A stretch of DNA of 64,000 nt from an uncultured Collinsella sp. (GCA_958450865.1 CAUDNY010000002.1:124001-188000); one strand, 5' to 3'; counted from the stretch's first letter, positions 42,080-51,907 are shown. Made by a program: numbers and translations. Notes: generated by a model from the sequence alone, not told the origin.

Positions 42080-42835
42080 ATGGCAGGAAGACGCGAGAAA
42101 CTGCGCCGCGTCGGGATCATCCCCGAATACCGCGGCTTTACCCCTGACGGCCTAGCCAGCGGAGACGCCATCGACATGACGGTCGACGAACTCGAGGCGC
42201 TGCGCCTGTGCGACCTGGAAGGCCTTAACCAAGAGGCAGTCGCAAAGCAGATGGGTATCGCGCGCGCCACGGTGGCGGCTATTTGCAGCCGCGCGCATCG
42301 CAAGGTGGCAAACGCGTTGGTCAATGGTCGGGCGCTCATCATCGAAGGCGGCAATATCGCGTACTCCCCCATTACCACGGCAACGGCCGTATGGCCAGCA
42401 AAGGAGATCGACACCATGAGGGTGGCAACCACGTACGACAACGGCAACATCTTTATGCACTTTGGCCGCAGCGAGCAGTTCAAGATCTACGACATTCAGG
42501 ACGGCAAGGTACTCAACGAGCAGGTCGTGGGCACCGGCGGCACCGGCCACGGTGCCCTTGCGGGCCTGCTCGCCAACGGTGGCGTGGACACGCTCATCTG
42601 CGGCGGCATCGGCGGTGGCGCCATCAACGCGCTTGCCCAAGCCGGCATCACGGTGTACGCAGGAGCTCAGGGCAGCTGCGACGCTTGTGTCGAGGCCCTT
42701 ATCGCCGGAACGCTCGCACAGAACGGCGAGGCCACGTGCGGCTGCCACGGCCATGACCACGACCACGCCCACGAACATGGCGAGTCCTGCAGCTGCCACG
42801 GCCATCACGAGCACGAGGGCTGCGGCTGCCACTAA
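42080..42835 (+). CDS. DUF134 HTH - NifX/NifB-like fusion with His-rich tail
   Basis: 251 aa in three parts. Residues 1-95 are a DUF134 DNA-binding domain (MTVDELEALRLCDLEGLNQEA, then the HTH MGIARATVAAICSRAHRKV). Residues 110-215 are a dinitrogenase Fe-Mo cofactor-binding (NifX/NifB C-terminal) domain with FMHFGRSEQFKIYD and GGIGGGAINALAQAG. The last 35 residues are packed with Cys-His pairs (CGCHGHDHDHAHEHG), a likely metal site. AAGGAG lies 5 nt upstream. Probably a metal-responsive regulator; no nitrogenase genes are present. Confidence 0.88.
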   Translation: MAGRREKLRRVGIIPEYRGFTPDGLASGDAIDMTVDELEALRLCDLEGLNQEAVAKQMGIARATVAAICSRAHRKVANALVNGRALIIEGGNIAYSPITTATAVWPAKEIDTMRVATTYDNGNIFMHFGRSEQFKIYDIQDGKVLNEQVVGTGGTGHGALAGLLANGGVDTLICGGIGGGAINALAQAGITVYAGAQGSCDACVEALIAGTLAQNGEATCGCHGHDHDHAHEHGESCSCHGHHEHEGCGCH

Positions 42836-42898
42836 CGGCACGGCACCGCGAGCTCGGGGCGCGACGCTGAACGCAGCCCAACTATCAAAGCCAACAAC

Positions 42899-42930
42899 AA
42901 AGGCCACCCGGTAGCTTCCGAGTGGCCTTT
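42899..42930. terminator. shared terminator between DUF134-NifX and ffh
   Basis: AAAGGCCAC and GTGGCCTTT pair around a 14-nt loop. The A/T ends give U-rich 3' sides in both directions for the two convergent genes. Confidence 0.8.
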
Positions 42931-42955
42931 GCCATATCAAGCTGGAATTACAGCC

Positions 42956-44431
42956 CTATTTCTTATTGCGCATCTGCGCTTCCATCTGGCGCAGCAGCTC
43001 CATATCGGACTTGGGGCCGCCCGTACCCAGGCCGCCCATGCCACCCAGACCCATGGCATCCAGACCGGGAATATTGGGCATGCGCATCTTCTTGCCCTTC
43101 TTACCCTTTTTGCCCTTCTTGCCACCGGCCTGCGCCTGATTGGCCATCGTGCGCATGCGGCCCATCATCTTGTTCATCTCGCCCCACTGCTTCATAAGGC
43201 TGTTGACCTCGGTGGGGGTCACACCGGCACCCTTGGCAATGCGGGCACGGCGCTGACCGTTGATGATGGAGGGACGCAGGCGCTCCTCCTTGGTCATCGA
43301 CATGATGATGGCCTCGTTCTTGTCGAAGATGCCCTCGTCCAGGTTGCCGCCCATCTGGTTGAGCGCGCGCTGGCCGCCGGGGAGCATACCCAGGATGCCC
43401 TTCATGCCGCCCATCTTCTTGACAGCCTTCATCTGGTCGAGCATGTCGTTCATGGTAAAGCCCTCGCGCAGCATACGCTCGGCAGCCTCGAGCTGCTCAG
43501 CGTCAGCCGCCTCCTGGGCCTTCTCGATGATGCCGACGACGTCGCCCATGCCCAAGATGCGCTTGGCCATGCGGTCCGGGTAAAACGGCTCCAGCGAGTC
43601 GGGCTTCTCGCCCATGCTCACAAACTTGATGGGCTTGCCGGTCACCTGACGCACCGAAAGTGCGCCGCCGCCACGGGCGTCACCGTCGAGCTTGGAGATG
43701 ATCACGCCGTCAAAGTCAGTGCGCTCGGCGAAGGTCGAGACGACGTTGACGATATCCTGGCCGGTCATGGCATCGACGACCATCAGCACCTGATCGGGCT
43801 TGACGGCCTTCTTGATGTCCACGGCCTCCTGCATCATCTGCTCGTCGATCTGCAAACGGCCGGCTGAATCGACGATGACCACGTCACGCAGGTGGTCGAC
43901 GGCCTCCTGGATGGCGCCCTTGGCGATATCGACCGGGTGCTCGCCGTCACCGCGAAAGACCGGAACGCCGATCTCTCCACCGAGCGTGGCCAGCTGGTCG
44001 GCAGCGGCGGGACGGTAGACGTCGCACGCGGCGAGCAGCGGCGAGCGGCCCTGCTTCTTGAGCAGGTAGGCCAGCTTTACGGCCGCCGTGGTCTTACCGG
44101 AGCCCTGCAGGCCCACGAGCATGATGACATTGGGAATGCGGTTGCTAAAGACGAGCTTGCTCTCGGTGGAGCCGAGCATCTCGGTGAGCTCGTCGAGCAC
44201 GATCTTGACGACGTTTTGCGCCGGCGACAGCGACTCCATGACCTCGGCGGTCATGCAGCGCTCCTTGGTCTTGGCGACAAACTCCTTGACGACCTTGAAG
44301 TTGACGTCGGCCTCGAGCAGCGCCATGCGAATGTCGCGCATGGCCGAGGTGATATCGGCCTCGGTCAGCTTACCCTTGCCGCGCAAGCGGTCAAATGTGT
44401 CGTTGAGGCGATCGCTCAGGGAATCAAACAC
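42956..44431 (-). CDS. ffh: signal recognition particle protein Ffh (SRP54)
   Basis: A GTPase that binds signal peptides and SRP RNA for co-translational targeting. It is 491 aa. The N domain is at residues 1-90; the G domain has LQGSGKTTAAVKLA, DVYRPAAADQL, DSAGRLQIDE and SKLDGDARGG. The Met-rich M domain runs from about residue 300 with RRARIAKGAGVTPTEVN. An extra Lys/Gly/Met-rich tail follows. It is the last gene of the long cluster that includes its receptor ftsY, 10 bp upstream. Confidence 0.97.
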   Translation of the reverse strand: MFDSLSDRLNDTFDRLRGKGKLTEADITSAMRDIRMALLEADVNFKVVKEFVAKTKERCMTAEVMESLSPAQNVVKIVLDELTEMLGSTESKLVFSNRIPNVIMLVGLQGSGKTTAAVKLAYLLKKQGRSPLLAACDVYRPAAADQLATLGGEIGVPVFRGDGEHPVDIAKGAIQEAVDHLRDVVIVDSAGRLQIDEQMMQEAVDIKKAVKPDQVLMVVDAMTGQDIVNVVSTFAERTDFDGVIISKLDGDARGGGALSVRQVTGKPIKFVSMGEKPDSLEPFYPDRMAKRILGMGDVVGIIEKAQEAADAEQLEAAERMLREGFTMNDMLDQMKAVKKMGGMKGILGMLPGGQRALNQMGGNLDEGIFDKNEAIIMSMTKEERLRPSIINGQRRARIAKGAGVTPTEVNSLMKQWGEMNKMMGRMRTMANQAQAGGKKGKKGKKGKKMRMPNIPGLDAMGLGGMGGLGTGGPKSDMELLRQMEAQMRNKK

Positions 44432-44441
44432 TGGTTACTCC

Positions 44442-45359
44442 TTAGATGGACTCGCCCACCAGGGCGCGGCAGAAATCTTTGGCGTTAAACTCCTGCAGGT
44501 CATCGACCTGCTCGCCCACGCCGATGCGAAGGATCGGGAGCTTGAGCTTCTCGGCCACGGCCATGGCGATACCGCCCTTAGCCGTGCCGTCCAGCTTAGT
44601 CATGATAATACCGTCCAGGCCCAGCGCCTCGTTAAACTCGAGCGCCTGGTTCAGACCGTTCTGACCAGTGGCGGCATCGATCACAAGCACGACCGAGACC
44701 GGCATGGGACCGGCGGCCATATTGGCGGCGCGCTTACGCGTCACGTTGACCACCTTGGCGAGCTCGCGCATGAGCTCGGGGCTCGTGTGCAGACGGCCAG
44801 CAGTATCGATAAGCACCAAGTCGCTGCCGCGCCTGTCGGCCTCGTCGAGCACGTCATAGCACACGCTCGCCGGATCGGAGCCGCGGTCACGCTTAATAAC
44901 CGGTACGCCGGCACGCTGACCCCACACATCGAGCTGCTCGATGGCGGCGGCGCGGAAGGTATCGGCCGAACCGATCACCACGTTCTTGCCGCGGGAAGCC
45001 ATGGCGCTCGCAATCTTGCCGACCGTCGTGGTCTTGCCGGCACCGTTGATGCCCACAAACAGCACGCAGCTCGGCGTATCGGAGAACGGATCGCGCTCGA
45101 TGGTCACAAAGTGCTGCTCAAGCTGCTCGGCCAGAGCGCGACGAAGCTGCGGTGCGGTCTTGAGGTTCTTCTTGGCGGCTGTCTCGCGCAGGTCATCGGA
45201 GACCTGAATAGCGACCTCGGCACCCATGTCACCCATAACGAGGGTGTCCTCAAGGTCCTCCCAAAAGTCCTCGTCGACCTCGCCGCCAAAGTAGAAGACC
45301 TCGTTAAGGGCCTCGCGGCTGCGCTCAAGTCCGCGCGAGAGAGCGTCAAAGAATCCCAT
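44442..45359 (-). CDS. ftsY: SRP receptor FtsY
   Basis: The membrane-associated receptor GTPase for Ffh. It is 305 aa, a short form without the long acidic A domain of E. coli. G motifs are GINGAGKTTTVGKIA, DTFRAAAIEQLDVW, DTAGRLHTSPELM and TKLDGTAKGG. The ATG shares one base with the smc stop (TAATG). It lies between smc and ffh, as in Bacillus. Confidence 0.97.
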   Translation of the reverse strand: MGFFDALSRGLERSREALNEVFYFGGEVDEDFWEDLEDTLVMGDMGAEVAIQVSDDLRETAAKKNLKTAPQLRRALAEQLEQHFVTIERDPFSDTPSCVLFVGINGAGKTTTVGKIASAMASRGKNVVIGSADTFRAAAIEQLDVWGQRAGVPVIKRDRGSDPASVCYDVLDEADRRGSDLVLIDTAGRLHTSPELMRELAKVVNVTRKRAANMAAGPMPVSVVLVIDAATGQNGLNQALEFNEALGLDGIIMTKLDGTAKGGIAMAVAEKLKLPILRIGVGEQVDDLQEFNAKDFCRALVGESI

Positions 45360-48300
45360 TATGCATTCACGACCTTTCCGGTTTCGCGATCGAGTTTTTG
45401 CGAGACGACGCGGCTGACGCCGTCGGCTTGCATCGAGACGCCATAGAGAACGTCAGCGTCCTCCATAGTACGGCGCTGATGCGAAATGACCAAGAGCTGT
45501 GTATCGGAACGCAGCACATCGAGGGCTCCGATGAGCTTGGACAGGTTGGCGTCATCAAGCGCCGCCTCGACCTCGTCCAGCACATAGAACGGCACCGTGC
45601 GCGTGCGGTACACGGCAAAGAGCAGGGCGAGCGCCGTCAGACTCTTCTCGCCACCCGACATGAGCATCATCTTGGTAATGCGCTTGCCGCGCGGCTGCGC
45701 CACAACCTCAATGCCCGTCTCGGCAGGATGCTCGGGATCGGTCATCTCAAGATGAGCCTGGCCACCCGGAAACAGCATGGCGAAGATCTCGCGGAAGTTC
45801 GCGTCGACCTTCTCAAACGTCACCAGAAACGCCTTGCGCATCTTGCGATCAATGGCCACCGTGATCTTGGTGAGCGCCTTGCGCGCGCTCTCCAGATCGG
45901 CCAGCTGCTCCTCGATGTAGTCGGCGCGGCGCTTGAGCTGCTCATACTCCTCCATGGCAACCTGGTTCACGGGGCCCAGATTGTTGATCTGGCGCACGAG
46001 CTGGTTGAGCTCGCGCTCGGCGGCATCGCGATCGGTGGGCGCCGGCAGCATGAGCGCTTCCTCGAGCACCGTGGTACCGTCGGCGGTAATAGCCTTGATG
46101 GCCGCCTCTACCTGCACCTCGAGCTTGCCGCGCGCAACCTTGAACTCATTTTGCGTCGCCGTGGCGGCATCAACCCGCTCCTTGGCACGGGAGACCCCGG
46201 CCTTGGCATCCTCGATGGTCTTCTTGAGCGAAGCGGAGTCCGCCTCTTCCAGAGAGGCCTGGTCACGCAGGCGCGCTGCCCAATCCGATGCGCGTTCCAA
46301 CAGGGCAGAATAGCGTTCGTGCATGGGGTCGACGCGCAGGCGCAGCAGCTCGAGCGAGCGCGAAGCCTGGCGTGTTCCGCGGATACGACGGTCGATGCCC
46401 TCAAGACGATGCTCAAGGTCGGGCACGCGGCCCTTCAGCGAACGCAGGCGCTCGCTCGTCTGGGCCAGGCGCACCTTGGCATCGGCGAGCTTACCGGCGG
46501 CCTCGGAATCGTCACGGCGAACGCGGTCGAGTTCGTCGTTGGCTTCGGCAATCTGAAGGCCCAGGTCGCTTGCCCGCGCTCGGGCCTCGTCACGCGAGCG
46601 GGTGAGCTCGTCCACGCGCGGGCGCGCAGCGCGAACGGCCTCGGCAGCCTGCTCGCGGCGCTTGGAAATACGCACGCGCTCGACCTCGGCATTGTTGACG
46701 CTTTGCTCCAAGCGGCCGATCTCGGAGAGCAGCGAGCGGCGCTCGCCCTCAAGACGGGCGATCTCACCGGCGGCATCGCCCTCGGCGGCACGTGCCTCCT
46801 CGACGGCGGCGTTGGCCTCAACGACTTGGTCCGAAGCATGCTCAAAGATGGCAGCCAGATCGGGTTCCAGGCCCTCGAGCTCACGGATGCGGCGCTTGCG
46901 CTCCAAGGCGCCCGAAGCCTCGCCGGCATCGAGCCCCACGCGCACCAGACCACCACAGCCCACGCGGGCGCCATCGGGAGTCACGTAGGTCACACCGTCA
47001 ACGACAGGGGCAGCCAACGCGGCAGCCAAGTCATCGACCACGTAATAGCCGCCGAGAAGGGCCTCGACAACCGGGCCATAACCGGAGCGCACGGACAGAC
47101 GATCGACCAGACGCGTACCGGCAGCGCCCTCGGCGGCAGCAGAGCCACTCACGCCGCGCGCCATCAGCAGTGCCTCGCCCGAGGCCTTCTTTTGGTCCAG
47201 AGCAGCACGACCGGCACGCTCAAGCGTAGCGGCGTCATCAAACAGTAGGGCATCGATATCGCCGGCAAGCAGCTGCTCGACCAGGCCCTCAAGCTCACGA
47301 GGAACCTCGAGCACGTCGCCCAGACGGCCTGAGACATCGTCGCCCAGCGCGCCCACCAGACGGCTCACCAGCGGCGAGCTGTCTGCCATGCGGGCATCGA
47401 GCTTCTTTTGGCTGGCAAGCTCCGAGCGAACCTCGGACAGCTTGTTGCGCGCTTCGCTCTCGCGATTACGCAGGTCCTTGAGGGCAGCGCGTGCCGTCTC
47501 GGTGGCCTCGCGCGCATCGTTCTGGGCCTGACGAGCCGCCTCAAGGGCACTCTCAAGCTCCTCAGCACGGTCGCGACGGCTATCAAGCGATGCTGTAACC
47601 TCCTCGAGCTGTTCATCAATCTGCTCCAGGCGCGAGGCGTACATGTTGTCCTCGACCTCGGCGTTGCTCAGCGAGTCCTTCACCTTGGCGAGTTCGAGCG
47701 CCGCGTTATCGGCCACACGCTGCACATCGCGTTGCTCACGCGTAAGCTGCGAAATCTGATTGTCGAGCGCCACGCGCCACTCGTGGAGCTCAGCGGCGGC
47801 AGGACCAGCGGCGTCAACGTCCTCCTGGGCCTGCATGTGCGCGCCGGTCACTTCCTCAAGCTGTGCACGCGCGTCCTCGAGCTCCTCGACCACGCGACGA
47901 CGCTGATGCTCGGAGCTCGAGATCTGGCCACGCATGTCGGACAGGCGCGACACCATGTTGTGGCCCTTTTCCTCGAGCAGGCGCATATCGGAGTTAATGC
48001 GGCCGACCACGTCTTGCATATGGCGGCGCTGCTCGCCCAAATCGCCCACAAACAGGCCCTTTTCCTCGAGCATGACCTGGAGCTTCTCGAGCTCGCGTTC
48101 CTTTTCGCCCAAGCGGTACTGCGCAAGCTCAAGCTCGGCAGCGCCCTCCTTGGAGCGGCACTCCAAGTCGTTCCACTGCGACTGCAGCGAACGCAGCTCG
48201 TCGACGGCTAGCATCTGCGTAAGCTCGTTCGCGCGCGAGGACAGCTCTTTGTACTTGCGCGCACGATCGACCTGACGCTCCAGCGGCCGCAGCTGACGGG

Positions 48301-48895
48301 CAATTTCCTTATTGATGTCGCGGGCACGCGTCAGGTGCTCGTCCATCGACTTAATCTTTTTGAGCGCACGTTCCTTGCGACGCTTGTGCTTGGAGATGCC
48401 GGCGGCCTCCTCAATGAGGGCACGGCGCTCCTCGGGGCGGCTCTGCAAAATGGCATCGAGCTTGCCCTGGCTGATGATGGAATGCGTATCCTTGCCCAGT
48501 CCCGAATCGTGCAGGATATCCTGGATGTCCATCAGGCGGCACGGGCTCGAGTTGATGAGGTACTCGCTTTCGCCCGAGCGGTACATACGACGGGTGATGG
48601 CGACCTCGTCAAAGTCGACAGGCAGCATATGGTCCGAGTTATCGAGCACCAGCGTGACCTCGGCCACACCCACCGGCTTGCGCGCCGACGAGCCCGAGAA
48701 GATGACGTCCTCCATGGCCTGGCCGCGCAGCTGCTTGGCGCTCTGCTCGCCCAGGACCCACAGAATCGAGTCGGAGATGTTCGATTTTCCCGAGCCGTTG
48801 GGACCGACGATGACGGTCAGGCCCGGCTCAAACGTCATATGGGCGCGGTCGGCAAACGACTTGAACCCTTTGAGCGTGAGGGACTTGAGATACAC
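45359..48895 (-). CDS. smc: chromosome partition/condensation protein SMC
   Basis: A chromosome-organising ATPase of 1178 aa, the standard length. Walker A is VGPNGSGKSNISDSILWVLG near residue 33. Two coiled coils flank a hinge (about residues 500-660, with the GARVGCGGLVRVGLD segment). The C-terminal head has LMSGGEKSLTALALLFA and FYVLDEVEAALDDAN. It starts 10 bp after rnc. The ScpA/ScpB partners are not in the window. Confidence 0.97.
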   Translation of the reverse strand: MYLKSLTLKGFKSFADRAHMTFEPGLTVIVGPNGSGKSNISDSILWVLGEQSAKQLRGQAMEDVIFSGSSARKPVGVAEVTLVLDNSDHMLPVDFDEVAITRRMYRSGESEYLINSSPCRLMDIQDILHDSGLGKDTHSIISQGKLDAILQSRPEERRALIEEAAGISKHKRRKERALKKIKSMDEHLTRARDINKEIARQLRPLERQVDRARKYKELSSRANELTQMLAVDELRSLQSQWNDLECRSKEGAAELELAQYRLGEKERELEKLQVMLEEKGLFVGDLGEQRRHMQDVVGRINSDMRLLEEKGHNMVSRLSDMRGQISSSEHQRRRVVEELEDARAQLEEVTGAHMQAQEDVDAAGPAAAELHEWRVALDNQISQLTREQRDVQRVADNAALELAKVKDSLSNAEVEDNMYASRLEQIDEQLEEVTASLDSRRDRAEELESALEAARQAQNDAREATETARAALKDLRNRESEARNKLSEVRSELASQKKLDARMADSSPLVSRLVGALGDDVSGRLGDVLEVPRELEGLVEQLLAGDIDALLFDDAATLERAGRAALDQKKASGEALLMARGVSGSAAAEGAAGTRLVDRLSVRSGYGPVVEALLGGYYVVDDLAAALAAPVVDGVTYVTPDGARVGCGGLVRVGLDAGEASGALERKRRIRELEGLEPDLAAIFEHASDQVVEANAAVEEARAAEGDAAGEIARLEGERRSLLSEIGRLEQSVNNAEVERVRISKRREQAAEAVRAARPRVDELTRSRDEARARASDLGLQIAEANDELDRVRRDDSEAAGKLADAKVRLAQTSERLRSLKGRVPDLEHRLEGIDRRIRGTRQASRSLELLRLRVDPMHERYSALLERASDWAARLRDQASLEEADSASLKKTIEDAKAGVSRAKERVDAATATQNEFKVARGKLEVQVEAAIKAITADGTTVLEEALMLPAPTDRDAAERELNQLVRQINNLGPVNQVAMEEYEQLKRRADYIEEQLADLESARKALTKITVAIDRKMRKAFLVTFEKVDANFREIFAMLFPGGQAHLEMTDPEHPAETGIEVVAQPRGKRITKMMLMSGGEKSLTALALLFAVYRTRTVPFYVLDEVEAALDDANLSKLIGALDVLRSDTQLLVISHQRRTMEDADVLYGVSMQADGVSRVVSQKLDRETGKVVNA

Positions 48896-48905
48896 GGCTC
48901 CTCGC

Positions 48906-49631
48906 TTAAACAGGCTTCTTGTTCAGAATCACGCCGTTGGTGGTGTAGCCCATGCGGTCGAGTGCCTCGAGCGCAGCGGCTCCCTCGGCCTCCTTCTTAG
49001 AGGAACCGGTGCCGCGGCCCTGGCGGATACCGTCGATGAGCACCACGGCGGTAAAGGTGGGCGCATGCGCGGGGCCCTCGGAGCCGACCAGCTTATACGC
49101 AGGAGGCTCGTGGCCGTCTGCCTGCACGCACTCCTGTAAGAACGACTTAGGGTTCGCGGGATGCTCAGCACGCTCGGAGGCCAAATGGGGCTTAAGCGTG
49201 CGGTGGATGAAGTCCGCCGCAACGTCCCAGCCAGCATCCAGGTACAGGGCGCCCACGAGCGATTCGTAGACGTTCTCGAGCGCCGAATGCAGGCCGCGCG
49301 CGCCCGTGCCGGTCTCGGAGGCACCAAAGATGATGATGTCGTCGATGCCCAGCTCGTGAGACACCTCGGACAGCGTGGCGCCCGAGACAAGGGACACCTT
49401 CAGGCGCGTAAGCTTGCCCTCGTCAAACTCCGGATAGGACTCAAAGAGCGAGCGGGCAACCACGGCGCCCAAAATGGAATCGCCCAAAAACTCAAGGCGC
49501 TCATAGCTCGCCGAGACGGGCTGACCTTCCACGGCAGAAGGGTGCGTGAGCGCCGCGCGCAGCAGCACCTTGTTATTGAACTCGTGGCCCAGGATTTCCT
49601 GGGCGCGCGCGAGTCGTTCAGATAAAGCCAA
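48906..49631 (-). CDS. rnc: ribonuclease III
   Basis: A double-strand-specific endoribonuclease for rRNA and mRNA processing, 241 aa. The nuclease signature ERLEFLGDSILGAVVA is near residue 45 and the second acidic motif is ENVYESLVGALYLD. A C-terminal dsRNA-binding domain begins at about residue 165 (NPKSFLQECVQADG, GTGSSKKEAEGAAA). It lies 3 bp after acpP and 10 bp before smc. Confidence 0.97.
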   Translation of the reverse strand: MALSERLARAQEILGHEFNNKVLLRAALTHPSAVEGQPVSASYERLEFLGDSILGAVVARSLFESYPEFDEGKLTRLKVSLVSGATLSEVSHELGIDDIIIFGASETGTGARGLHSALENVYESLVGALYLDAGWDVAADFIHRTLKPHLASERAEHPANPKSFLQECVQADGHEPPAYKLVGSEGPAHAPTFTAVVLIDGIRQGRGTGSSKKEAEGAAALEALDRMGYTTNGVILNKKPV

Positions 49632-49634
49632 GAC

Positions 49635-49877
49635 TTAGGCCTCCTTGGCGTTTTCAATAGCGTCGACAGCGTCGGCGACAGAGTTGAGCGACAGCAGGGT
49701 CTCATCATCGATCTCGAGGTCGAACTCGTCCTCGATGGCCGTCACCAACTGCAGACGCTCGAGCGAATCGGCATCAAGATCGTCGAACGTGGTCTCGTCG
49801 CTAATGTCGGCGACATCGACGCCCAGAACGTCAGCGGCGACTTCGGCGATCTTATCGAAGATTTCGGAGCGGTCCAT
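49635..49877 (-). CDS. acpP: acyl carrier protein
   Basis: Carries growing acyl chains on a phosphopantetheine arm. It is 80 aa, strongly acidic. The attachment Ser is in DLDADSLERLQLV near residue 38, where the usual DSLD/DSLE is preserved. GGAAG lies before the ATG. It follows plsX by 124 bp and precedes rnc. The fabD and fabG genes often found between plsX and acpP are missing here. Confidence 0.95.
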   Translation of the reverse strand: MDRSEIFDKIAEVAADVLGVDVADISDETTFDDLDADSLERLQLVTAIEDEFDLEIDDETLLSLNSVADAVDAIENAKEA

Positions 49878-50001
49878 AGCGCTTCCTCTCGTATTGCATG
49901 AACATCAACGCGCTGGCGCCGCAAGCGCAACGCCAAGACACGGTTTTGATTCTACCCCACGACGCAGGCCGCGGGGCACATAACAGCGCCCTAACTCGCT
50001 C

Positions 50002-51021
50002 CTACAAAACGATGCCGTCCATAGAGTTGGCGACGTTCTCGACAAGCCCGGCGCGCACGGCCTCCGCCGCGGCGAGTGTACCGTTTTTGACGGCCTCGAC
50101 CGAGGTGGCACCGTGGCCGATCAGGACCACGCCACGCAGGCCCAACAGAATGGCGCCGCCCTTAGCATCGCCCGAGAGCTTTGCCTTGATCTCGCGCATC
50201 TGCTTTTTGATGAGCAGCGCGGCAATCTTGGTGCCGAGCGAAGACATAAAGGCACCCTTGAGCTCCTGCAGCAAAAACTTGGCAGCGCCCTCGGTGGCTT
50301 TGAGCGCGATATTACCCGACATGCCGTCGGCGACCACGACGTCAAAATTGCCCGACGTAAGATCGGTGCCCTCGCAGTTGCCCACAAAGCCGGGAACGGC
50401 GGCCTTCATGGCGGGGAAGCACGCCTTGGTAAAGTTGGAGCCCTTCTCGTCCTCGGTGCCGTTGCCGAGCAGACCGACGCGGGGATGCTCAATGCCCAGG
50501 ACGACGCGCGCATAGGCGCTACCCATCTGGGCAAAACGCACCATGTCGTCGACCTCGACATCGGGGTTGGCGCCCATGTCGCACAGGACCGTCAGGCCGC
50601 CGGCGCGGTTGGGCAGTGCATTGGTGAGGCACGGACGCACCGGCTGCTTCTTGCCCTCGGCCTGATACCTAAACGGCGTCACGTAGGCGGTAGCGGCAGC
50701 GGTCATGGCGCCGGTGGAGCCGGCAGAGAAGAACGCGTCCGCGTTACCCTTCTTGATAGCGCGGCAGGCAAGCACGATCGAGGACTTGCGCTTGGTCATC
50801 ACGGCTCGAATGGGATCGTCATCCATGGCGATGACATCGGGCGCCTCCAAGGCCTCGACGCGAGCGTGAGCCGCGGCAAAGGGGTTCACGATCTCTGCGG
50901 GACCGACGGCCAAGACCTCGATATCGGGATCCGCCGCAAGCGCCGCCTCGATACCGTCGAGGACAACCTGAGGCTTCTCATCTCCACCCACAACGTCTAC
51001 ACAAACGCGAACGTTACTCAT
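50002..51021 (-). CDS. plsX: phosphate acyltransferase PlsX
   Basis: Converts acyl-ACP to acyl-phosphate for phosphatidic acid synthesis. It is 339 aa. It starts with VRVCVDVVGGDEKPQVVLDG (usually DAMGGD; here DVVGGD). SAGSTGAMTAAA, NGTEDEKGS and VVADGMSGNIALKATEG are family motifs. ATG 51021 has AAGGAG 7 nt upstream. It follows yceD-rpmF, the usual partner pair, and precedes acpP, its donor protein. Confidence 0.95.
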   Translation of the reverse strand: MSNVRVCVDVVGGDEKPQVVLDGIEAALAADPDIEVLAVGPAEIVNPFAAAHARVEALEAPDVIAMDDDPIRAVMTKRKSSIVLACRAIKKGNADAFFSAGSTGAMTAAATAYVTPFRYQAEGKKQPVRPCLTNALPNRAGGLTVLCDMGANPDVEVDDMVRFAQMGSAYARVVLGIEHPRVGLLGNGTEDEKGSNFTKACFPAMKAAVPGFVGNCEGTDLTSGNFDVVVADGMSGNIALKATEGAAKFLLQELKGAFMSSLGTKIAALLIKKQMREIKAKLSGDAKGGAILLGLRGVVLIGHGATSVEAVKNGTLAAAEAVRAGLVENVANSMDGIVL

Positions 51022-51108
51022 ATACATGCTCCTTATACAAAAATGGCCGACTCATTGAGCCGGCCATTGTGGTTCCAGTTGGAACGGCATCGCATCCAGA
51101 GTATACAG

Positions 51109-51288
51109 TTACTCGGTAACGATAACCTCGCGGTCCTTGTAGAAACCGCAGCTGGGGCACACGTGGTGCGGGAGCTTGACAGCACCGCAACGGGGGCACG
51201 TGGACTGAGCCGCAGCCGAGATCTTCATGTTGGCGGAACGGCGGGTGTGAGTGCGGATACGACCCTGCTTTTGTTTAGGTACGGGCAT
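51109..51288 (-). CDS. rpmF: 50S ribosomal protein L32
   Basis: A small ribosomal protein of 59 aa. It begins MPVPKQKQGRIRTHTRRSAN and has a zinc-binding pair CPRC and CPSC, so it is the zinc-containing (C+) form. AAGGAAGG lies 5 nt before the ATG. It sits between yceD and plsX, the standard order. Confidence 0.96.
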   Translation of the reverse strand: MPVPKQKQGRIRTHTRRSANMKISAAAQSTCPRCGAVKLPHHVCPSCGFYKDREVIVTE

Positions 51289-51352
51289 AGTGACCTTCCT
51301 TATGAACTATCCAGTGTGGCGATTACGCGCAAGTAGCGATACTACCACAGTT

Positions 51353-51907
51353 TTACTCGTCAAGCTTGAGATTCTTCAATGCTGCAAATGGATTTTCCGT
51401 GGCAGCGGCCCATTCGGCCTCTGCTTGAGCGGCGCAATCGCATTGCTCGACGTTGAGATTGATGCCGCAAGTGGGGCATAGGCCGCGGCAATCGGGCTTG
51501 CACAGGACAACGAACGGCGTGTCCATGACGACCGCGTCGTTGATGGGCTCACCCAGATCGACGATGCGGTCCTCGCCCAGCAGCTCGTAGCCATCTTCGT
51601 AGGCCTCGGGGTCCTCGGGCTCGTTAAAGAGATAGAATTCCTCAATCTCACCGGCGATATCAAACGAAGCGGGCTCCAGGCAACGGTCGCACTCACCGGT
51701 TGCGTGCGCGCGGACCATGCCCGTAAGCAGAACACCGGTGCCGGCATTGGTAAAGACCACATCGTAGTCAATGCCGTCCTGTAGCTGGTACTCCTTCTCG
51801 CCCACCGTATAGGTGGCAACATCGACCTTACCGGTCAGCGGGTACGAGTCTCCGGGAAACTCGAGCTGCTCGGAAAGATCGACGGTAACGCTCGGGAACT
51901 CAGCCAT
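51353..51907 (-). CDS. yceD: YceD/DUF177 family protein
   Basis: A 184-aa protein of the DUF177 family, linked in plants and E. coli to 23S rRNA accumulation. Conserved Cys pairs are in GECDRCLEPASFD, CKPDCRGLCPTCGINLN and CDC near the end. The ATG shares one base with the upstream gene's stop (TAATG). It precedes rpmF. The role in bacteria is not fully established. Confidence 0.9.
   Translation of the reverse strand: MAEFPSVTVDLSEQLEFPGDSYPLTGKVDVATYTVGEKEYQLQDGIDYDVVFTNAGTGVLLTGMVRAHATGECDRCLEPASFDIAGEIEEFYLFNEPEDPEAYEDGYELLGEDRIVDLGEPINDAVVMDTPFVVLCKPDCRGLCPTCGINLNVEQCDCAAQAEAEWAAATENPFAALKNLKLDE

Noticed and set aside
45398..47248. A 616-codon plus-strand frame opposite smc
   Set aside because: Shadow of smc; no start signal or conserved motif.
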